Source of the DNA: Peristeroidobacter agariperforans
Lineage (GTDB): Bacteria; Pseudomonadota; Gammaproteobacteria; Steroidobacterales; Steroidobacteraceae
Length of the DNA stretch: 64,000 nucleotides
NCBI RefSeq assembly: GCF_004138335.1
Contig: NZ_RYFW01000001.1
Span: 2,294,001-2,358,000, forward strand
Reading direction: 5' to 3'
The position numbers and the translations under genes were made by a program. Shown here one piece after another: positions 32,538 to 39,993 of this stretch; the first letter of the stretch is position 1; every line of letters begins with the position of its first letter. The notes under the pieces are model-generated. The model worked only from the letters and a program-made list of their open reading frames with translations, searched no databases and was not told the DNA's origin.

Positions 32538-34046
32538 TTACCTCGCTGCGCCGGCCGTTCCATACAGCGCGGCTGCCAATCTCTCCGCCACGTCCGCGCC
32601 CAGATAGCGAATCCTGATTCCCGCCGTCATCGCGCTGGCGCCGGCAGTATCGACGTAGATGCTCGCCATGCGACTGCGTCGATCGAACGGCGTCGCTTCG
32701 ATGCTCAGGGTCTGCACTCGATTGCGTGGCACGATGGACAGCCGGCGATTCAGCCATCCAGATCGAAACAGCACAGCGTCTCGCGCCAGCGCCCAACGAG
32801 TGTTCTTCACGTACAAATGAGCGTGCATCCAGGCCAGTGGAATGCAGCCAAGCACGATGACGATCGCGCCGGCATTCAGGTACCAGATGGCAGGTGCGGT
32901 CACGATCACAACGGACCACAGCAGCGCTTTGCGAAAGATGCGGCCTCGTGCGCCGGGTGCGAGCGGTTGCCAGTCGGGTTCGGCGTTCAGATCCAGCATC
33001 GGTAGAGCCGCGGCGATCAGTGCGGGGGCAGCGTCTGCCGGGCAAACGGGTGCGAGCCATCGTGTCTTGCTACGTGAATTGTCGCCGTTGCCCTCGCCAA
33101 CGCCGCTGTCGCCGGCGAGATCCACGTTCAGCGACACGCGCTTGAACCAGCGGTGCAGCAACGATTCGTTCTGATGGACGGCCTGAATTCGCCGCGTTCG
33201 CAGGGTCAGGGCCACGCGCGTGAAGAGCCCGTAACGAGCGCGCAGATCGCCGGCCAACCGAGTCAATCTGAAATCGTAGAAGGTGACGATCGCCAGGATC
33301 ACCGACAGGATGCGGACGGCGATCAGGGCGCCCAGGATCGTGAGAATGCCCAGCCCGATCTGCACCACCAGGCCGAGTGCCGCGACTCCGGCCGCCGAGG
33401 ACGAGCGCAGCAGCCGATCGAACAATTCTTCGTTGATCACGAACACGCCCGCCTCGTGCAGCACGCCGAAGGCAGCCGCGACCAGGATCATTCCGCGATT
33501 GTCGATCAGTCCGTGACGCACGAGCTCGCCGATATCCAAGTGAAGCAGTGTGTCTTCGGCGGGCGCTGCAACCGCCTGCTCGGCGGGTTTGCCTTCTGAG
33601 AAGACTCGTTCGCGCATGTCTTGCACAGCGGCCAGATCGAGTACGCTGATCAGCGCTTCCGGTTTGCCGCCGGTGGATGTCTGCACGCGCACTTCGGCGA
33701 CGCCGAGCAGGCGATGTAACAAGCGACGTTCCGTGTCGATGTTTTCGATGCGTGCGTACTCGATGTAGCGCGTATTGAGGAAGATCATTCCTTCGCGAAC
33801 GACCAGGCCGGTCGGGCTGAAACCATAGCGGAAGGTGAGTTGGACCCACACGGCGCGGATCGCGACGAACGCGACGATGGCGGGCACGATCCAGGGGCCG
33901 AACGGCCCCGGCGTGTCATCGCGCACGTTGAAGAAGAGCAGGGCGATCAGCGGCAGCACCATTTGTTTGATCGCGGTGCTCAAGCCGAACACCCATGACA
34001 GCGGGTGCAGCCGAAGCGTCGGCTGAAAGTTGCTGTCAGACGCCAC
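32538..34046 (-). CDS. PH-domain membrane protein, YdbT-like
   Basis: A 502-residue membrane protein with repeated bacterial PH (bPH2) domains alternating with hydrophobic pairs of helices. Copies of the motif are GMIFLNTRYIEYARIENIDTERRLLHRLLGVAEVRVQTSTGG, a second ARYGLFTRVALTLRTRRIQAVHQNESLLHRWF, and a third SIVPRNRVQTLSIEATPFDRRSRMASIYVDTAG (conserved landmarks). This matches YdbT. The start is a GTG with AAGGAG at a 6-nt spacing. The start overlaps the end of the YdbS-like gene by 11 nt, the usual paired arrangement. Its role is unknown in general; a membrane-stress function has been suggested for the family. Confidence 0.83.
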   Translation of the reverse strand: MASDSNFQPTLRLHPLSWVFGLSTAIKQMVLPLIALLFFNVRDDTPGPFGPWIVPAIVAFVAIRAVWVQLTFRYGFSPTGLVVREGMIFLNTRYIEYARIENIDTERRLLHRLLGVAEVRVQTSTGGKPEALISVLDLAAVQDMRERVFSEGKPAEQAVAAPAEDTLLHLDIGELVRHGLIDNRGMILVAAAFGVLHEAGVFVINEELFDRLLRSSSAAGVAALGLVVQIGLGILTILGALIAVRILSVILAIVTFYDFRLTRLAGDLRARYGLFTRVALTLRTRRIQAVHQNESLLHRWFKRVSLNVDLAGDSGVGEGNGDNSRSKTRWLAPVCPADAAPALIAAALPMLDLNAEPDWQPLAPGARGRIFRKALLWSVVIVTAPAIWYLNAGAIVIVLGCIPLAWMHAHLYVKNTRWALARDAVLFRSGWLNRRLSIVPRNRVQTLSIEATPFDRRSRMASIYVDTAGASAMTAGIRIRYLGADVAERLAAALYGTAGAAR

Positions 34047-34500
34047 TGCCGGCTCCTTCGGCGAGCAACGCGTCGCGCAGAGCGAGGGCGTCTTCGTGCC
34101 GCAATCCGGGCAGCTCGATCATTGTGTGCCTGCTACCGGCTGTGTACATCTTCAGTGTGCCAATGCCGTACCGGCGTTCGAGCGGCCCTTGCGAGACATC
34201 GGTGTGTTGTATGCGAACGCGCGGGAGTGCAACGCGCGACCGCCAGATCACGCCCCTTTCGATCGCAATGCCCGTTTCGTCGACACCGAAACGCAAGTGT
34301 CGATACGCAAGCGTTGGCCACCACCACGTCAGAAAGCCGCCGCCGAGGACGATCAGTGTCGGCGCGAGCGGCCACAGTAAAGGGATGGAGGGGCTGAGCG
34401 CGAACGCCGGAGCCGCGACAATCAAAGTCGCAATCGCCGCCTGCCAGCGCCAGACGCCGATGATTGCCGAGTCGACGTGTGAGAGCTGCAACGGCGCCAT
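34036..34500 (-). CDS. PH-domain membrane protein, YdbS-like
   Basis: A 154-residue protein with two N-terminal hydrophobic helices (IATLIVAAPAFAL and LAPTLIVLGGGFLTWWWPTLAYR) followed by one bPH2 domain (FGVDETGIAIERGVIWRSRVALPRVRIQHTDVSQGPLERRYGIGTLKMYTAG). This matches the short partner YdbS of the YdbS/YdbT pair. It is translated just ahead of the YdbT-like gene with overlapping ends, so the two are likely co-transcribed and may form a complex in the inner membrane. Start is ATG. Confidence 0.82.
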   Translation of the reverse strand: MAPLQLSHVDSAIIGVWRWQAAIATLIVAAPAFALSPSIPLLWPLAPTLIVLGGGFLTWWWPTLAYRHLRFGVDETGIAIERGVIWRSRVALPRVRIQHTDVSQGPLERRYGIGTLKMYTAGSRHTMIELPGLRHEDALALRDALLAEGAGSGV

Positions 34501-34540
34501 CCTGCGTGCGGAAGATGGGCGATTCTAACCCGGCGTGAGA

Positions 34541-34951
34541 CTAAGCCCAGTTTTCTACCGCCAGCCCCTTGAAGGGCGCGAAGGCGCGCACGTTGTCGGT
34601 CACGAGCACGAGCTCGTTCATTTGCGCGATGGCGGCGATTTGACCATCGGCAAATGGCATTGGTGTGCCTAGCTCCCGCAGGCGCGCTTGCTCGATCGCG
34701 TGCAGTTTCGCCGCCAGATCATCATAGGGCAGTATCTCGAAGGTATTGATCACATCCGCGAGGTAGGCTTGCACAGCGTCGCGACGCTTCCCCGCTGGCA
34801 GGCACCTGCAGCCGAATTGCAGCTCATGCCAAACCGGCGCAGCGATCGCGCACTCGTCCGCGATCGTTGCGAGCTTCCGCATGACGCTGGGTGAAGGCGC
34901 TTTCATCATGGGCTGCGACACTACATTGGTGTCCAGCAAGTAGCGCAGCAC
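34541..34951 (-). CDS. PIN-domain toxin (VapC-like)
   Basis: A 136-residue PIN-domain ribonuclease toxin. The start segment MLRYLLDTNVVSQ carries the first acidic residue (Asp7), PVWHELQFGCR a conserved Glu, and PMPFADGQIAAIAQMNELVLVTDNVRAFAPFKGLAVENW the Asp residues of the active site. The whole order matches VapC-type toxins that cut RNA using Mg2+. The start is a GTG. The frame is intact. It lies 9 nt downstream of a Phd-like antitoxin whose frame is broken, which is the notable feature here. Confidence 0.85.
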   Translation of the reverse strand: MLRYLLDTNVVSQPMMKAPSPSVMRKLATIADECAIAAPVWHELQFGCRCLPAGKRRDAVQAYLADVINTFEILPYDDLAAKLHAIEQARLRELGTPMPFADGQIAAIAQMNELVLVTDNVRAFAPFKGLAVENWA

Positions 34952-34960
34952 GGCGCCGAC

Positions 34961-35238
34961 TCAAAATTCGACTTTGCGTCCGGGGCTCCGATCGCGGAGC
35001 TTGCGAGCAAAATCCTGCTCCAAGCCTACTTCCGCGAGCGAATATTTCTTCAGGAATTTCTGATAGGCATCCTGAAATGTCGTGCGCTTGTTGTGCAGGC
35101 GTCGATATTCGGCGACTGAGATCATGACTGCGACTCCTTTGCCTCTGCGAGTTAATTCGACGGTCACGCCTGCCTCCACCTGCTCGAGAGGGTGGGCAGG
35201 TTGGCTCGGGCTTCGGCGATGGAATAGCCTTGCTCCAT
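34961..35238 (-). pseudogene. frameshifted Phd/YefM-type antitoxin
   Basis: From the ATG at 35238 the frame reads MEQGYSIAEARANLPTL, a classic Phd-family N-terminus, then runs off into SSRWRQA and a stop at 35164-35166. The continuation LEQVEAGVTVELTRRGKGVAVMISVAEYRRLHNKR is found in the adjacent frame down to 34961. A single missing base near 35184-35192 (before the GAG of LEQ) explains both. The downstream piece (from GTG at 35179, 72 residues) could be translated alone but would lack the DNA-binding N-terminus. It may be a true mutation or a sequencing error. It neighbours an intact PIN toxin, with an inverted-repeat operator at 35247-35264. Confidence 0.8.
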
Positions 35239-35246
35239 TCGCCGAA

Positions 35247-35264
35247 TGTGCATCTAGATGTACA
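35247..35264. promoter_or_regulatory. operator-like inverted repeat of the toxin-antitoxin locus
   Basis: TGTGCATCTAGATGTACA is an 18-base inverted repeat with one mismatch pair and a perfect CATCTAGATG core. It lies 8 nt upstream of the antitoxin ATG, where Phd-type antitoxins bind to repress their own operon. Confidence 0.55.
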
Positions 35265-35290
35265 TTAAATCAATCCGCATCCTGCAGCCG

Positions 35291-36142
35291 TTACTCCGGC
35301 GGTCGCGCGCGTAGAAAGCGAGCGAAGCGCGGAATGCCGCGGGCAGTCAGGCTGTGGTAGCTGTACGTGATCGAGCTGCCGAGAGGCGGTGGGTGACGGC
35401 GCTGCTCGTCGGTGAAGCCGGTGCCGATACGGAATTCGATGCCATCGACGGTGCGTACGAGCAGTGAGCCGAGCATGCCGAGATATTTGCCTTGGCCGGG
35501 CAGGTGCGCGATGACTCGTGCTTCGGCGTCTTGATAAGGTTTGAATTTCAACAGGTCGTCGTTGCGCTCGGCGCGATAGAGCGAATCTTCCTTGTGCAGC
35601 ATCAGCCCCTCGCCGCCGGCCGCGGCGATGGTCTCCAATTGATGATGGAGTGCGGCGTCATCTGTAACGCGTGATTGTGTTGCTTCTCGTAGCCAGTCGA
35701 TGTGAGTCGACGCGAGCAAAGATCGAAGCGTCTCGAGCCGCGCGCTGAAAATTCCACCGTGCGCTGGCAGATCGAAGACCATGAAGCGGATGTGACGCCA
35801 GGCGCTGTCGTCGGGATCGAGATCGCGAACGGTTGCGGTGACTTGCTCGAATCGCCCTCGGCCTGCCCAAAGTTCGCCATCGAGCGGTTCGGTGGGCCAA
35901 TCGCGCGTGAACCATTCTGGGGCATGAATCGTATTGCCAGCGCGCGTGACCAGGTGAGTGCCGTCCCAATACGCGCGGACGCCGTCGTATTTCTCGCTGA
36001 CCCAGTAGCGCGACAGGTCTACGTCCGCATCGTCATAGTCGTTGGCGAGTAAGAGCGGCGGCGGAGCTGCTTGCGCGAGAGCCGGTGCGACGAGCGTAGC
36101 TCCTGCGATGAGTGCAGCTGCCAGTTTGTGTGCGGCGTCCAT
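35291..36142 (-). CDS. exported ATP-dependent DNA ligase (LigE-like)
   Basis: A 283-residue minimal ATP-dependent DNA ligase. A signal peptide (residues 1-26, ending AQAAPPP) directs it to the periplasm. Motif I is EKYDGVRAYWD with the adenylated Lys51. DGELWAGRGRFEQV is motif III, EGLMLHKEDSLYRAERNDDLLKFKPYQDAEARVI spans motifs IV and V, and an OB-fold tail follows. It lacks extra DNA-binding domains, as do the LigE enzymes. It would join nicked duplex DNA, perhaps incoming or extracellular DNA. I start at the ATG at 36142; the longer frame adds 20 residues before the signal peptide. The divergent DsbA-like gene starts about 215 nt away. Confidence 0.82.
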   Translation of the reverse strand: MDAAHKLAAALIAGATLVAPALAQAAPPPLLLANDYDDADVDLSRYWVSEKYDGVRAYWDGTHLVTRAGNTIHAPEWFTRDWPTEPLDGELWAGRGRFEQVTATVRDLDPDDSAWRHIRFMVFDLPAHGGIFSARLETLRSLLASTHIDWLREATQSRVTDDAALHHQLETIAAAGGEGLMLHKEDSLYRAERNDDLLKFKPYQDAEARVIAHLPGQGKYLGMLGSLLVRTVDGIEFRIGTGFTDEQRRHPPPLGSSITYSYHSLTARGIPRFARFLRARPPE

Positions 36143-36358
36143 GCCGCTATGTAAGCACCAAGGGCAGCGCCAAAAGCCTCGCATTTCCGGCTCACTCGCC
36201 ACAAATTACCGATATGCGCGCAGCCTTACTCTGGTATGGACGCCGGTCCTGCCCAGCACAGCCCCCAACCGAAAAGCACTGAGATTCAAGCTCCGGCGCC
36301 CGCGATCGGCGGTAGTATCGGATTTGGTTGCCGGCTTCCGGCCGGCGCAGGAGGATGC

Positions 36359-36895
36359 ATGAATCAGCAGCACGACCTGGTGATGCCAGTCACCGCGATC
36401 GATCACTCGCGCGGGCCCGCGCACGCGCCGGTCACCGTTGTCGAGTACGGCGATTTCGAATGTCCGACGTGCAAGCAGGCCGCGCCCTCGCTGAAGCTGT
36501 TGCTGAGCCGCTTTCCCGAGCAGGTACGGATCGTGTTCCGCCACTTCCCGCTCGAAGAGGTCCATCCGCACGCACTTTGTGCCGCGGAGGCCTCAGAGGT
36601 GGCGTCCGCGCAGGGCAAGTTCTGGGAGATGCACGACCTGCTGTTCGTCAATCAACTGCACCTGAAGTCCAATCAATTGCAGCACTATGCCGAGCAGCTG
36701 AATCTCGACATGGCGCGCTACACCGCCGAGATGGACGACGAGATCTACCGCCAGCGCATTCGCGAGCACATCGATGGCGGCCGGCGCAGCGGGGTACGTG
36801 GCACGCCCGGGATCTTCGTGAACGGCCAGATTCACGACGTGTCCGCCGGCATGCAGTCGCTGTTCGACAAAGTGGCCGCGCTCCTCGCCAAGTAA
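36359..36895 (+). CDS. DsbA-family thioredoxin-like protein (CPTC)
   Basis: A 178-residue DsbA-fold protein without a signal peptide, so probably cytoplasmic. The active site is FECPTCKQAAP (CPTC instead of CPHC), with the cis-Pro loop RGTPGIFVNG. The inserted helical domain carries FWEMHDLLFVNQLHLKSNQLQHYAEQLNLD. Similar stand-alone or NhaA-fused proteins reduce or isomerise thiols, but the CPTC form is not strongly tied to one role. The ATG has GGAGG upstream, which decides the start over the longer frame from 36236. It is followed 12 nt later by the reductase-like fusion gene, so the two are probably co-expressed and may act together. Confidence 0.82.
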   Translation: MNQQHDLVMPVTAIDHSRGPAHAPVTVVEYGDFECPTCKQAAPSLKLLLSRFPEQVRIVFRHFPLEEVHPHALCAAEASEVASAQGKFWEMHDLLFVNQLHLKSNQLQHYAEQLNLDMARYTAEMDDEIYRQRIREHIDGGRRSGVRGTPGIFVNGQIHDVSAGMQSLFDKVAALLAK

Positions 36896-36907
36896 CACGG
36901 TGCGGCC

Positions 36908-38581
36908 ATGCCAAACGAGCTGTATGAAAAGCGCGCGGAGCAGATGTTTCCAAAGCTCACGAAGGCGCAGATCGCGCGCCTCGAGCCGCACGGCGTGCAT
37001 CTGCCGACCACCAAAGGATTGGTATTGATCGAGCCGGGCGATCACGAGCGCAAGATGATCGTCGTGCTCGCCGGCAGCCTGAAGGTGACGGTGCCTGGCG
37101 TCGATGAGCAAGTGATCAGGCCGCTCGTCCCGGGGGACTTCGCTGGCGAGATGAGCACGCTGCGAGGCACGCCCGGGTTCGCGCGGGTCGAAGTGAGTGA
37201 AGCGGGCGAGGTGCTGGTCGTCACCGACAGCGATCTGCGCGTCGTCGTGCAAACAGATGCGGAACTCAGCGAGATCTTCATGCGCGCGTTCATCCTGCGC
37301 CGGATGGGATTGATCTCCTCGCCGAACAGCGCGATGACGCTGATTGGCTCGCGTTACTGCGGTCACACGTTGATGCTGCGCGAGTTCCTGGCCCGCAATG
37401 CGCATCCGCATTTTTATCTCGATGCCGAAGTGGATGCGGAAGCGGCGGGATTGTTGGAACGCGCCGGACTCACTGCGGGGGATGTTCCTGCGGTCATCGG
37501 TCGCGGGCGCGCCTTGCGCAAGGCGAGCTTGCGGCAGTTGGCGGAGTTCCTGGAGATCAATCCGGAAATCGATCCCGAGGCGATTCACGACGTGCTGGTC
37601 GTGGGCGCCGGCCCCGCTGGCCTGGCCGGTGCGGTGTATGCCGCGTCGGAAGGGCTGGACGTGCGGGTGATCGACAGCTTCGCTCCCGGCGGCCAGGCCG
37701 GCACCAGCTCACGCATCGAAAATTATCTGGGATTTCCAACGGGCATTACCGGCCAGGCACTGGCTGGTCGCGCGTTGGTGCAGTCACAGAAATTCGGCGC
37801 CAGGTTTCACGTCGCATGCGATGCCGTGGCGTTGCATTGCGACAGCTGGCCGTATCGGGTCGAGATGGCCGATGGCCGCATCGCGCGAGCTCGCACTGTG
37901 CTCATCGCGACGGGTGCGCAGTATCGCAAACCCGATCTGCCGAACCTGGATAAATATGCCGGTGTGGGCTTGTACTACGCGGCCACGCACCTGGAAGGCA
38001 AGATGTGCCAGAACGAGGAAATCATCGTGGTCGGCGGCGGCAACTCCGCAGGCCAGGCGGCGGTGTTTCTAGCAGGCGGCTGCCGGCACGTGCACATCCT
38101 GGTGCGTTCGGAAGGGCTTGCCGAGACGATGTCTCACTATCTGATCCGGCGTATTCAAGAGTCGCCCAATATCACTTTGCACACGCGCACGCAGATCGTC
38201 AGTCTGGAAGGCGAGCACGAGCTGGAGCATGTGACGTGGACCGACGCACGCACGGGCGAGCAGGAGCGGCGGCCCATCCGGCACGTGTTTCTAATGACAG
38301 GCGCCGCGCCGAACACCGAATGGCTGAAGGACTGCGTGAACCTCGATGACAAGGGGTTCGTGCGCACCGGCGCCGACCTGAGCAAGGACGAGCTGACGGC
38401 GGCGCGCTGGCCGTTGAGCCGCGCGCCGTACATCATGGAAACGAGCTTGCCCGGCGTGTTCGCCGTTGGCGATGTGCGCTCCGGCAGCGTAAAGCGTGTT
38501 GCTTCAGGTGTCGGTGAGGGCTCGATCTGCGTGCAGTTCGTGCACCGGGTGCTGAGGGAGCTGCCGGCCGTGTTCGGCTAG
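36908..38581 (+). CDS. cyclic-nucleotide-binding/thioredoxin-reductase-like fusion lacking CxxC
   Basis: A 557-residue three-part protein. Residues 1-135 form a cNMP-binding domain (LIEPGDHERKMIVVLAGSLKV, PGDFAGEMSTLRG). Residues 140-215 resemble a thioredoxin/glutaredoxin-like fold without a CxxC. Residues 225-557 are an FAD/NAD(P) reductase like thioredoxin reductase, with VVGAGPAGLAGA, GGQAGTSSRIENYLGFPTGI, VVGGGNSAGQAA and PGVFAVGDVR. At the redox disulfide position the TrxR motif CATC reads AATH (residues 358-361, YYAATHLEG), so direct disulfide exchange is not expected. It could act as an FAD oxidoreductase with other acceptors. Fusions of this kind are known in several phyla. It follows the DsbA-like gene closely. 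Confidence 0.85.
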   Translation: MPNELYEKRAEQMFPKLTKAQIARLEPHGVHLPTTKGLVLIEPGDHERKMIVVLAGSLKVTVPGVDEQVIRPLVPGDFAGEMSTLRGTPGFARVEVSEAGEVLVVTDSDLRVVVQTDAELSEIFMRAFILRRMGLISSPNSAMTLIGSRYCGHTLMLREFLARNAHPHFYLDAEVDAEAAGLLERAGLTAGDVPAVIGRGRALRKASLRQLAEFLEINPEIDPEAIHDVLVVGAGPAGLAGAVYAASEGLDVRVIDSFAPGGQAGTSSRIENYLGFPTGITGQALAGRALVQSQKFGARFHVACDAVALHCDSWPYRVEMADGRIARARTVLIATGAQYRKPDLPNLDKYAGVGLYYAATHLEGKMCQNEEIIVVGGGNSAGQAAVFLAGGCRHVHILVRSEGLAETMSHYLIRRIQESPNITLHTRTQIVSLEGEHELEHVTWTDARTGEQERRPIRHVFLMTGAAPNTEWLKDCVNLDDKGFVRTGADLSKDELTAARWPLSRAPYIMETSLPGVFAVGDVRSGSVKRVASGVGEGSICVQFVHRVLRELPAVFG

Positions 38582-39195
38582 AACCAGTTGTAGTTGAAAC
38601 TGATGCTGATGCGCTCGCCGACGACCGGATTCGCCGGCACCTCGTGGCGGAGCCAGCTCTCGAAGAGCACGACCTTGCCCGCTTCGGCGGGCACTACCGA
38701 CCAGGCACGATTCGCCGGGCTCGCATCGGCCCGCCGCGGTGGCGCGGCCATGAATTTTTCCAGGCGCGGATCTTCGAACTTCAGGCCGGCACAACCTTTG
38801 GGAGTCTGCACGTAGTACGTGCCGCTGATGGTCGAGAGTGGGTGCAAGTGCATGCTGTGCGCGACCTGCTGCGGCATGATGTTCACCCAGCAGTCCGTCA
38901 TTGCCAGCTCGCGACCGGTCATGTCGAGCTCGAGCGTTTTCACGAACGCGCTCACGTGCCGTCGCAGATATTTCTCCAGCTGCTGGAAGGTCGGCGACAC
39001 CTGCTGCATGCGGTGCGCCGAGTGATACGACGTGTAACCGCCGGGATAGTTTTTCTCCGACCATTTCTGGCCGGCTTCATCGTCGAGCTGCAGTTGCAGA
39101 CACTCGCGCAACAGTTGCTTGTTGAACTTGCGCCAATCGCTCCGCTGCAGCGGAGCGCTGTAAATATAGGTGGGAAAAAGGGTTTGAATCGGCAT
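38578..39195 (-). CDS. putative 2OG-Fe(II) oxygenase
   Basis: A 205-residue cupin-fold protein of the putative 2OG-Fe(II) oxygenase family (TIGR02466-like). It starts with MPIQTLFPTYIYSAPL. Iron and 2-oxoglutarate ligands are not certain, but MHLHPLSTISGTYYVQTP contains a His-x-His pair and GKVVLFESWLRHEVPANPVVGERISISFNYNW contains the distal His and the Arg (GERISIS) that would bind 2-oxoglutarate. It probably hydroxylates a small molecule or protein. I start at 39195 (MPIQTL); the longer frame is rejected. It overlaps the end of the reductase fusion by 4 nt convergently and is divergent from the MBL gene. Confidence 0.75.
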   Translation of the reverse strand: MPIQTLFPTYIYSAPLQRSDWRKFNKQLLRECLQLQLDDEAGQKWSEKNYPGGYTSYHSAHRMQQVSPTFQQLEKYLRRHVSAFVKTLELDMTGRELAMTDCWVNIMPQQVAHSMHLHPLSTISGTYYVQTPKGCAGLKFEDPRLEKFMAAPPRRADASPANRAWSVVPAEAGKVVLFESWLRHEVPANPVVGERISISFNYNWF

Positions 39196-39219
39196 GGGCC
39201 GGGATTCTACCCGATGGGG

Positions 39220-39225
39220 TACCAT
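39220..39225 (+). promoter_or_regulatory. -10-like box just ahead of the MBL gene
   Basis: TACCAT ends 8 nt before the ATG at 39234, so transcription could start at the start codon and give a leaderless mRNA. No Shine-Dalgarno is present and no clear -35 is seen. Confidence 0.3.
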
Positions 39226-39233
39226 GCCGGCCC

Positions 39234-39878
39234 ATGAAAGCCATGATCGTCCCCGTCACGCCGTTTCAGCAGAACTGTTCCATCATCTGGGACGAGCACA
39301 GCAAGCGCGCGGCCGTCGTGGACCCGGGCGGAGATCTGGATCGGGTGTTGGCGGAAGTGGATCGCGAAGGCTTGCAGCTGGAGAAGATTCTGCTGACGCA
39401 CGGCCACCTGGATCATGCGGCGGCGACGGCGGAGCTGGCGAAGCTGCGCAACCTGACGATCGAAGGGCCGCATCGGGACGATCAATTCTGGATCGAGCAG
39501 TTGCCCGAGGCGACACAGCGTTTCGGCTTTCCTCAGGCCGAGGTGTTTACGCCGGATCGCTGGCTGGAGCAGGGCGATCAGGTCACGGTTGGCGATGAGA
39601 CGCTCGAGGTGCGGCATTGCCCCGGTCATACGCCCGGCCACGTGATCTTCTTTCATGCCAGACAGAAATTCGCCTGGGTCGGCGATGTAATTTTCGCCGG
39701 TTCGATCGGCCGCTCGGATTTTCCTCGCGGCGATCACGACACACTGGTCAAATCGATCCGCGAGAACCTCTTTCCGCTCGGCGACGACGTGCGCTTCGTC
39801 CCGGGCCACGGGCCGCTGTCCACGTTCGGGCAGGAACGCCAGACCAATCCGTTCGTGGCCGATCGCCGTTTCCGTTGA
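39234..39878 (+). CDS. metallo-beta-lactamase-fold hydrolase (glyoxalase II-like)
   Basis: A 214-residue metallohydrolase. The zinc motif HxHxDH is THGHLDH, and further ligands are HCPGHTPGH and SIGRSDFPRGDHDT and PGHGPLST, in the order typical of the YcbL/glyoxalase II-like subgroup. It would hydrolyse a thioester or related substrate such as S-lactoylglutathione; the substrate is not certain. Start is the ATG at 39234, without a clear Shine-Dalgarno. The downstream dipeptide epimerase gene starts 115 nt later on the same strand. Confidence 0.87.
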   Translation: MKAMIVPVTPFQQNCSIIWDEHSKRAAVVDPGGDLDRVLAEVDREGLQLEKILLTHGHLDHAAATAELAKLRNLTIEGPHRDDQFWIEQLPEATQRFGFPQAEVFTPDRWLEQGDQVTVGDETLEVRHCPGHTPGHVIFFHARQKFAWVGDVIFAGSIGRSDFPRGDHDTLVKSIRENLFPLGDDVRFVPGHGPLSTFGQERQTNPFVADRRFR

Positions 39879-39993
39879 TGGCTCGGGTTGAAATCGACGA
39901 CAACATGGAAGCAGGCCCCCAACCCGGAGTGGGTTCGAAATTTTCGGTATCCTTACGGTTCGCCCAGTCCCGCGGGATGATTCAGGAGTCCGT

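Noticed and set aside
35164-35238. 25-codon open frame as an independent small gene
   Set aside because: It matches the Phd N-terminus so closely that a frameshifted antitoxin explains it better than a separate peptide.
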